From Branchiostoma floridae (Eukaryota > Chordata > Leptocardii > Amphioxiformes > Branchiostomatidae), in NCBI RefSeq assembly GCF_000003815.2, contig NC_049981.1:33469177-33500811 (forward strand): 31,635 nucleotides of DNA, given 5' to 3'. The stretch's first letter is position 1, and each line of letters opens with the position of its first letter. The notes under the pieces are model-generated. The model made no database searches. It was not told the origin of the DNA and was given only the letters and a program-made list of their open reading frames with translations. Shown here piece by piece: positions 27,160 to 31,635 of this stretch. The translations under genes were made by a program, and so were the position numbers.

Positions 27160-30100
27160 ACACTTACACACATATACACAGACACATGGTACAAACAGTC
27201 CTGACAAACAAACTAGCCTCCTTGCCAAAGATACTGATAATATCCCTGATGTGTAGGCGCCATCGTTCCAACCCTCCATGCCAAAGATACTGATAATATC
27301 CCTGATGTGTAGGCGCCATCGTTCCAACCCTCCATGCCAAAGATACTGATAATATCCCTGATGTGTAGGCTACCCTCCATGCCAAAGATACTGATAATAT
27401 CCCTGATGTGTAGGCTACCCTCCATGCCAAAGATACTGATAATATCCCTGATGTGTAGGCGCCATCGTTCCAACCCTCCATGCCAAAGATACTGATAATA
27501 TCCCTGATGTGTAGGCTACCCTCCATGCCAAAGATACTGATAATATCCCTGATGTGTAGGCGCCATCGTTCCAACCCTCCATGCCAAAGATACTGATAAT
27601 ATCCCTGATGTGTAGGCGCCATCGTTCCAACCCTCCATGCCAAAGATACTGATAATATCCCTGATGTGTAGGCTACCCTCCATGCCAAAGATACTGATAA
27701 TATCCCTGATGTGTAGGCTACCCTCCATGCCAAAGATACTGATAATATCCCTGATGTGTAGGCGCCATCGTTCCAACCCTCCATGCCAAAGATACTGATA
27801 ATATCCCTGATGTGTAGGCTACCCTCCATGCCAAAGATACTGATAATATCCCTGATGTGTAGGCTACCCTCCATGCCAAAGATACTGATAATATCCCTGA
27901 TGTGTAGGCGCCATCGTTCCAACCCTCCATGCCAAAGATACTGATAATATCCCTGATGTGTAGGCGCCATCGTTCCAACCCTCCATGCCAAAGATACTGA
28001 TAATATCCCTGATGTGTAGGCGCCATCGTTCCAACCCTCCATGCCAAAGATACTGATAATATCCCTGATGTGTAGGCGCCATCGTTCCAGACGCAGCCCT
28101 TGCTGAAGAACCCTCCGGTCAGCGCCGGCCACGCCCCGCTCGTCGCGCCGCCTGCGCCCCAGCTGTACCAGGCAGGCGGTCCCGGCATCACGCCGTCCTC
28201 GATACCGCCCCTCATGTCCCAGCACACGCAGCCGCCCGCCAACCATCACCACCAGAAATGTACGGTATACTTAAAGTATACTTATACTGATAGTATAGCC
28301 TCTGCAGTTTGTTGGTTGTTGATAGCAAAATATACTATAAGCAGGCTAAAATACCACCAGAAATGTACGGTATATTTAGAGTATACTTATGGTATATCTC
28401 TCTCTCTCTATGCTTATAGTATAGCCTCTGCAGTTTGTTGGTTGTGGATAGAAAATATAATATAAGGAGGATAAAATGAAATCGTAGCTAGAACCCTGGA
28501 ACGGTTTACATGGCGACAGAGAATCCTGTATTCCATTGCTAACTCTAGGAAATAGGAGTGTACTCTCACCTCTCAAATAAACGTACCGGTACGTTTATTT
28601 TTTTCCGCCTCAAAATCCACCCGGTACGTCCTTATTTTAGACGGTACGTTTATTTTATTTTTCAAATTTGGGCTTTCTTTACTAACCAGGGACCCCAAAA
28701 ATATTGAAAGTTTGGTATTTTCTGCCCATATTTCCGCTGTATTTTTGCTTAATCAGGGCTCGTGACTGCGACTAGATTTGGTCGCAATGCGACCGTAATT
28801 TTAATAATGCGCCTATTCTTTAAATGATGGTCGCACGGCGCGCCAATAAAAAAAAATGAGCAACGCCCTTATTTTCCCCCGAAAACTTCGCTCAAAGCTC
28901 AAAATTCGCCGATTTCGGCCCTTCACCGAGCCGCCATTTTGATTCTAACTCAAGTCTCGCGCAAGTCTCGCAGTAACTCACATCTCGCGAATCGCGAGAG
29001 TCGCACCCCATTGGCCATTTCGGCGTGACGTAGCTCGCCCGGCCGCCATTATTGGTGGAATATCTGATATCCCCGCTGTGATCGCGGGAAAAATCATGCA
29101 GGAACGCTTCAAAAGCGTGTAACTTTGACGAAAACTCATCGAATGCCTAAAGTCCTTGGTGATAAGTACATGTATAGGATTCTTTTGGAGGTTTTTTTTG
29201 CTTGTTTGTCGGTGGAATGCGGGAAAAACAACAGCTAATGCGACGTTGCCAAACTGGGGAGGGGGGCTGTGTCGGCACTGAAATCGTAGAAAATGTTGAA
29301 CGGAGGTCGCGATTTTTTCACGGTTTCTTCAGATATTACTTTTGTTGCAGTCTTTATTTTCAAAAGACTGATAAATAGATGTTGTTTGTTGGGAAAAGTT
29401 CGATTGATTTGCCCTTCGAACACATCTTTTCTGCTACATTTTTTCAACTGAAAATATGAATTGTTTGTACACAGATTTTTCTATATCTGTAATATCTACA
29501 CTGATGTTACAGGCTACAAGTAAACCTCTAATTTTCCAGTGCATCTATTTTCAGCTATGTTCTTAACAAAGTAGAAGAGATACAAAAGAAATACAAGATG
29601 TACCTGACAGTCCTGGCTACACTTTCTCCTCTGTTGGTTTGCAGATTTTCTTGTAGACTTCTTTAGTTTGTTGTTGTATATGTAAGTCAAGTTTCACCTT
29701 CAGCAGTAAGGTTGATTTACTCTTCCTGATTGTGTGTATTAACTTATGAAACATTATAAAAATCATATATTGTAAGGAATCAGTGTTATATTACTTGAAA
29801 GTGATCTCATGTATTCTCTTGTTTCTTGTTTGGTTACTGGGTAACTATATATAACACCCCTAATTAATTCTTTAAGCCATACCCACCTCTAGTCAAAAAC
29901 ATTGATTATTGGAGTAATATTTTGTATGGCTTCAGACGTTTGCTTGTGCTCCCAACCTTTCATAGTGGTGCTCCTAACTTTTTGCTGGCGCTCCTAAGTT
30001 TTAGGAGTTAGGAGCGCCATGCTCCTAGGTCAAAAAGTTAGTCTGGAGCCCTGTTAATATTCACTCTTTTTCGGACGAGGCATCGCGGATTTCCCTGCCG

Positions 30101-31431
30101 CTAGCGCTATGACCCAAACATAACTAGGGATGCGTACCGGTACGCAGGACAAGTTCTGGACTTGCAAAAACGTTTCGGTTCAGGTCCAAAAATACCGGAA
30201 CACAAGTGATTCGGCACTGGACTCGTAAAAAAATATATCCTTTTCGTTTTGAACCATCTTTAACCTTCCAAAAATCTTGAAGTGTTGCGCTGAACAAAGA
30301 CGAAAACATCGAGGTCACATGCTACACACACAGTCGCTTACTTCCGTAAATTCTCTATCAAAACACAGAAATTAACCACCAACCAAACAAATTAAAAAGT
30401 TACCAATACTTTTCCACTATTTTTCACCCGTAGTCAGCTTGTTTTAATGTTCCAGCAACGAAAAAATCATTCCAAAACAAAGCGTAGCGTTCAATCGGCT
30501 CGAAAAGATCCGCCATGTTGGATTCATCAACTCACGCCGAATCTCGCGGTAATGCGCGAGAGAATCATATATTTTCTGCAGTACCGGTATTTCTCGATAG
30601 GGGGCAGTGTCTATGACCTTGGTTTCTGCAACATTGAAAATAGCACAAGTGGTGAATAAGGTATTCTAAGTTGGAATGTTTCTTCAAAATGTTATTTTGT
30701 AACAATGATTATAATATAAACTTCTTTTTTTATTTCTTCAATTTTTATTTTCATTCATTTTTTTACTTTTATTTTAATCTTTGTTGATGATGTGACACTC
30801 AGATAAACAAAATATGTGCAATAACATAGGAATTATTCTGTTCATTATTTATACAATTAACTGATATGGTAATAAAAAAAAATAACTGATATGGTACTGA
30901 GGCATAAATAAATAAAAAGAGCCTACCTGCTTATCATCTTCTCTTCTGTATCTGTATCTATATAGCCGGTATAACCGCCATTCGGCGTAACACACCAGCT
31001 AACAGTCTTGGACTGAAGTAGCATGGGCACAGTTTACATGTCAATTTGGTATTTTTCCGGGGGGTACTTTTATTCCAGGGGGTACTTTTATTAGATTTTG
31101 AAGATTTGTCCGGGGGGTACTTTTATTCCAGGGGGTACTTCTATTTGAGAGGTGAGAGTATTGCGCACATTCCCAAAAATGAATTTTGATTGCTGTGATG
31201 ATGTACCACAACATTTCTTGTATTGTTTTACTTTGTGCCATTTAGAGTAGTTTCTTGGAATAGAAAAAGTTCCAGAGGATAAACACTTGTTGGATTTGTT
31301 CCCAGATTTCACGTTACAATGAGAGTTGTCCCTGTCTCAGTGTTTCTTTACTGGGATGAAGCTAATCCGTTATTCACTCTCGTTTCTGTTTCCAGGGTCC
31401 AGGGGGCCTCAGCAAGGGCAGGACCAGAAAC
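22355..31431 (+). CDS. CCAR1: CCAR1, cell division cycle and apoptosis regulator 1, N-terminal part (gene continues off the right edge)
   Basis: In vertebrates CCAR1 is a nuclear co-activator that bridges Mediator and transcription factors and acts in growth control. Coding exons: 22355-22403, 22854-22955, 23826-23998, 24679-24723, 25620-25634, 26343-26563, 26851-26965, 28091-28259, 31396-31431; phases are consistent. They give about 308 residues: the diagnostic N-terminus, a Q/A/P-rich low-complexity region (18-174) with short Q runs, then the S1-like nucleic-acid-binding domain (about 175-235) with KQRVFTGSVTKLHDNFGFVD and KGKTPQVGDRVLVEATYN, nearly identical to human. A further P/Q/H-rich linker follows. 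The LAIPTTL domain, SAP and EF-hand-like regions would lie beyond the window. Vertebrates also have CCAR2; the Q-rich N-terminus favours CCAR1, but this could be the single pre-duplication gene. Confidence 0.94.
22814..22838. repeat. Microsatellite (AAAC)n
   Basis: Six units of AAAC lie 15 bases before the acceptor of CCAR1 exon 3. Confidence 0.85.
22854..22955 (+). CDS. CCAR1: CCAR1 exon 3
   Basis: It encodes A-NPDQQLQSLLRAQQAAIGYQ then QGVGLGAGAERIA plus A, a Q/G/A-rich stretch. It is bounded by GTCCGCAG and GTACGG; phase 1 in, phase 1 out. The high GC content and the downstream frame support it; the sequence itself is poorly conserved. Confidence 0.85.
22975..23455. repeat. Diverged minisatellite with about four units of 100-130 bp in CCAR1 intron 3
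   Basis: The words TCTGCACGCACGTTTC, TGTCATGTGTCCTC, GCATAGAGCTAAC and TATTCGAGTCTCT recur in the same order at about 22979, 23100, 23188 and 23300-23400. Some units have extra inserts such as CATAGTGGCCAAGTCTGT (23262, 23411). The copies differ, so the array is old or built from mixed units. Confidence 0.75.
23826..23998 (+). CDS. CCAR1: CCAR1 exon 4
   Basis: It encodes T-TAQQPQQSLLGAQPVYGQTL, then VGGVTLGTALGSTTVTQAAY and NQLQAQPALLQQQQALQ. Human has QQPSLLGASPTIYTQQTALA and NYQLTQTAALQQQ in the same order. Acceptor GTCATAG, donor CAG|GTGGGA; ends phase 0. Confidence 0.9.
23999..24678. other. CCAR1 intron 4; nothing recognised
   Basis: A 680-base intron. The part 24040-24380 is open in one plus-strand frame and one minus-strand frame but shows no family motif and no splice-compatible reading. 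It may be an unrecognised repeat. Confidence 0.5.
24679..24723 (+). CDS. CCAR1: CCAR1 exon 5 (45 bases)
   Basis: It encodes QLQPQTVQQQAVLQQ between TTACCATAG and GTAAGC, phase 0 at both ends. It fits the human glutamine-rich QQLQQPQQTLL region. Confidence 0.85.
24724..25619. other. CCAR1 intron 5
   Basis: A 0.9-kb intron containing the hAT-like element at 25156-25373. Nothing else was recognised. Confidence 0.6.
25156..25373. mobile_element. hAT-like short element, uninterrupted relative of 4156-4748
   Basis: It begins CAGGGCTGTCTCCAGGA and ends AGCTGTAGACATCCCTG, imperfect inverted repeats. Its interior matches 4156-4748 outside the inserted MITE, for example CAACATGGGCTCCCAAAC against CAATATGGGCTCCCAAAC. 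It is 218 bases long and non-coding. No clear 8-base flanking duplication was found. Confidence 0.7.
25620..25634 (+). CDS. CCAR1: CCAR1 exon 6 (15-base micro-exon)
   Basis: It encodes ALLKQ between GATGAAG and GTACAG, phase 0 at both ends. Joined to exon 7 it gives LLKQPGLAIPTTLS, which aligns with human LLTQPAVALPTSLS. That similarity is the main support, since the acceptor context is weak. Confidence 0.75.
25635..26342. other. CCAR1 intron 6; nothing recognised beyond short internal repeats
   Basis: A 708-base intron. Short direct repeats of GTTTCCACATCA(T/C)ATG occur at 26036 and 26104. No coding similarity was seen. Confidence 0.55.
26343..26563 (+). CDS. CCAR1: CCAR1 exon 7 (start of S1-like domain)
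   Basis: It encodes PGLAIPTTLSAVQQPVPGGA, then QLTVSYPTPRAA, six Q, and PKQRVFTGSVTKLHDNFGF followed by VDEDVFFQL plus AG. TVSYPTPR and KQRVFTG-VTKLHD-FGFVDEDVFFQL are essentially the same as in human CCAR1. Acceptor CCCGCAG, donor GTATGC. Confidence 0.96.
26851..26965 (+). CDS. CCAR1: CCAR1 exon 8 (end of S1-like domain)
   Basis: It encodes S-VCKGKTPQVGDRVLVEATYN then ANMPFKWNATRIQVLPNQ. Human reads VKGKTPQVGDRVLVEATYNP and NMPFKWNAQRIQTLPNQ. Acceptor CCCTCCCAG, donor GTTAGT; ends phase 0. Confidence 0.96.
27120..27186. repeat. Microsatellite (CA)n
   Basis: A CA-rich run with a few interruptions in CCAR1 intron 8, just upstream of the 45/56-bp minisatellite. Confidence 0.9.
27225..28090 (+). 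repeat. 17-unit minisatellite of two interleaved unit types, ending at the CCAR1 exon 9 acceptor
   Basis: All units start CCAAAGATACTGATAATATC. Type A is 45 bases; type B is 56 bases because it has 11 more bases around GCGCCATCGTTCCA. The order from left to right is BBAABABBAABAABBBB. The first six units (BBAABA, 303 bases) are followed by the same six, so there is a higher-order repeat (unit starts 27225 and 27528). Copies are almost identical. The last B unit runs straight into the exon: its end reads CGTTCCAG instead of CGTTCCAA, and that CAG is the splice acceptor. Confidence 0.95.
28091..28259 (+). CDS. CCAR1: CCAR1 exon 9
   Basis: It encodes TQPLLKNPPVSAGHAPLVAP then PAPQLYQAGGPGITPSS, PLMSQHTQPPANHHHQK and one T. 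TQPLLKNPP aligns with human TQPLLKTPP, so the acceptor at the edge of the minisatellite is real. Two donors are possible: GTACGG after 28259 (phase 1, chosen because exon 10 then reads WSRGPQQGQDQK) or GTATAC after 28264 (phase 0, exon 10 reads GPGGLSKGRTRN). Confidence 0.88.
28246..28468 (+). repeat. 105-bp tandem duplication including the end and donor of CCAR1 exon 9
   Basis: ACCACCAGAAATGTACGGTA occurs at 28248 and again at 28353. The following GTATACTTA...AGTATAGCCTCTGCAGTTTG text is also repeated, with small changes and a CT run in the second copy (about 28396-28410). The second copy is intronic and keeps both possible donors. Confidence 0.9.
28754..30053. mobile_element. hAT-like element nested in the 2.6-kb transposon
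   Basis: It begins CAGGGCTCGTGACT and ends AGTCTGGAGCCCTG, inverted repeats with two mismatches. TTAAT flanks both sides (28749-28753, 30054-30058), a 5-base duplication, as reported for the hAT5 branch. It is 1.3 kb. The left third is CpG-rich and promoter-like; the right end has a strong subterminal hairpin, GGCGCTCCTAA (29987-29997) with TTAGGAGCGCC (30008-30018). No long reading frame remains. Confidence 0.75.
28870..29110. promoter_or_regulatory. CpG-rich, promoter-like block inside the hAT-like element
   Basis: TCTCGCG words recur (28954, 28983) and form the palindrome TCTCGCG-AAT-CGCGAGA (28983-28999), close to the TCTCGCGAGA motif of TATA-less promoters. GCCGCCAT(T) words (28931, 29042) and a CCATTGGCC box (29007) are nearby. 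It may be the relict promoter of the transposase gene. Confidence 0.4.
30131..30146. repeat. 16-bp perfect palindrome centred on GTACCGGTAC
   Basis: TGCGTACCGGTACGCA is its own reverse complement. The same core forms the centre of a 26-base perfect palindrome at 28575-28600 at the left tip of the outer transposon. Confidence 0.85.
30946..31009. mobile_element. 64-base insertion relative to the other transposon copy
   Basis: Copy 1 (around 361-385) reads TCATCTTCTCTTGGACTGAA without interruption. Here 64 bases starting CTGTATCTGTATC and ending AACAGTCTT split that text, with TCTT on both sides (30942-30945, 31006-31009). It looks like a tiny mobile or filler insertion with a 4-base duplication. 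Confidence 0.6.
31396..31431 (+). CDS. CCAR1: CCAR1 exon 10 (36 bases)
   Basis: It lies between TTTCCAG and GTAAAT. In the preferred phase it encodes W-SRGPQQGQDQK plus C. It follows the P/Q/H-rich linker, where the human protein is variable, so homology does not decide the phase. The rest of the gene lies beyond 31635. Confidence 0.7.
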
Positions 31432-31635
31432 GTAAATACTTCACTTTCTAGTTAACATGAAGCACTTTGTGATTGTTGTATATGTTTTACACTTTCATGT
31501 ACTAGTGCAAGGTAGAAACATTGATAAATCAGATAGCACAATCAGTATGTTCTTAAGATATATCTGACAATGAAATAGAATTTAAAAACTGGTCCAAAGT
31601 TCTACATAACTACATTTTATTCTTGAGAAAAAGGG

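Larger units (their letters stand above)
28561..31160. mobile_element. 2.6-kb DNA transposon in CCAR1 intron 9, interrupted by a hAT-like element
   Basis: The left end TACTCTCACCTCTCAAATA is the exact reverse complement of the right end TATTTGAGAGGTGAGAGTA. If the terminal TA pairs are target duplications, the element proper starts CTCTCACC; TA duplication would fit Tc1/mariner-like or ISL2EU-like superfamilies, but the class is not settled. Subterminal zones carry repeated GTAC words: CGGTACG(T)TTTATT on the left and GGGGGTACTTTTATT four times on the right. The right 0.6 kb matches 1-523. No transposase frame is visible, so this copy is non-autonomous or decayed. Confidence 0.85.

Noticed and set aside
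27225-28090. CRISPR-like regular array
   Set aside because: Units abut without unique spacers, unit size is 45/56 bases, and the context is a spliced animal gene.
27164-28252. 362-residue minus-strand open frame with repeated LHIRDIISIFGMEG-like peptides
   Set aside because: It is the 45/56-base minisatellite read in frames that happen to lack stops; all three minus-strand frames are open, the frame rotates at each 56-base unit, and the right part is antisense to genuine CCAR1 exon 9.
1-31635. tRNA genes or tRNA-derived SINE
   Set aside because: No good A-box/B-box pair or cloverleaf was found by eye; GGTTCAGGTCC at 10325 and 30178 resembles a B box but lacks the GA core and a partner A box.

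Overview
The window looks like nuclear DNA of an invertebrate chordate, most probably a cephalochordate (amphioxus, Branchiostoma). This is inferred from four recognisable animal genes that are clearly related to, but diverged from, their vertebrate orthologs. They have short exons, compact introns of 0.3 to 3 kb, and introns full of small DNA transposons and minisatellites. No bacterial operon, rRNA, tRNA or CRISPR array was seen.

Layout. (1) 976-1250, minus: first coding exon of ELOVL6 (fatty-acid elongase); the rest lies off the left edge. A CCAAT/E2F promoter-like cluster lies upstream at 1640-1783. (2) 3549-11990, plus: complete AP1AR (gadkin, AP-1 adaptor regulator), 10 coding exons, 282 residues. 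(3) 15316-19200, minus: complete CFAP96 (C4orf47, cilia/centrosome protein), 7 coding exons, 330 residues. (4) about 20050 to beyond 31635, plus: 5' part of CCAR1 (transcription co-activator), one likely non-coding exon and nine coding exons covering about the first 308 residues, including the Q-rich N-terminus and the S1-like domain. CFAP96 and CCAR1 are divergent and share a control region of about 0.8 kb that holds a good RFX X-box. All exon edges were fixed by GT/AG sites, phase continuity and similarity to the human proteins recalled from memory; no alignment was run.

Mobile DNA. A 2.6-kb transposon (28561-31160) lies in CCAR1 intron 9 and is itself interrupted by a 1.3-kb hAT-like element (28754-30053). 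A second copy of its right end forms the first 523 bases. Smaller elements are a MITE inserted in a hAT-like element (4156-4748) with an uninterrupted relative at 25156-25373, an inverted MITE partner (5123-5511), a TTAA/piggyBac-like MITE (10782-11017), a pogo-like MITE (21871-22036) and two palindromic fold-back elements (11485-11622, 15755-15905).

Most unusual feature. Tandem duplications repeatedly include or touch an exon edge: AP1AR exon 5 end plus donor, CFAP96 exon 2 end plus donor (six copies), CFAP96 last codons plus stop, CCAR1 exon 9 end plus donor, and a 17-unit minisatellite that ends exactly at the CCAR1 exon 9 acceptor. Five cases in 31 kb and three genes suggest local tandem duplication that creates decoy splice sites and spare exon pieces. 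The four genes have no obvious common pathway; three of them have human orthologs on chromosome 4q, so the neighbourhood is probably a relic of an ancestral chordate linkage group.
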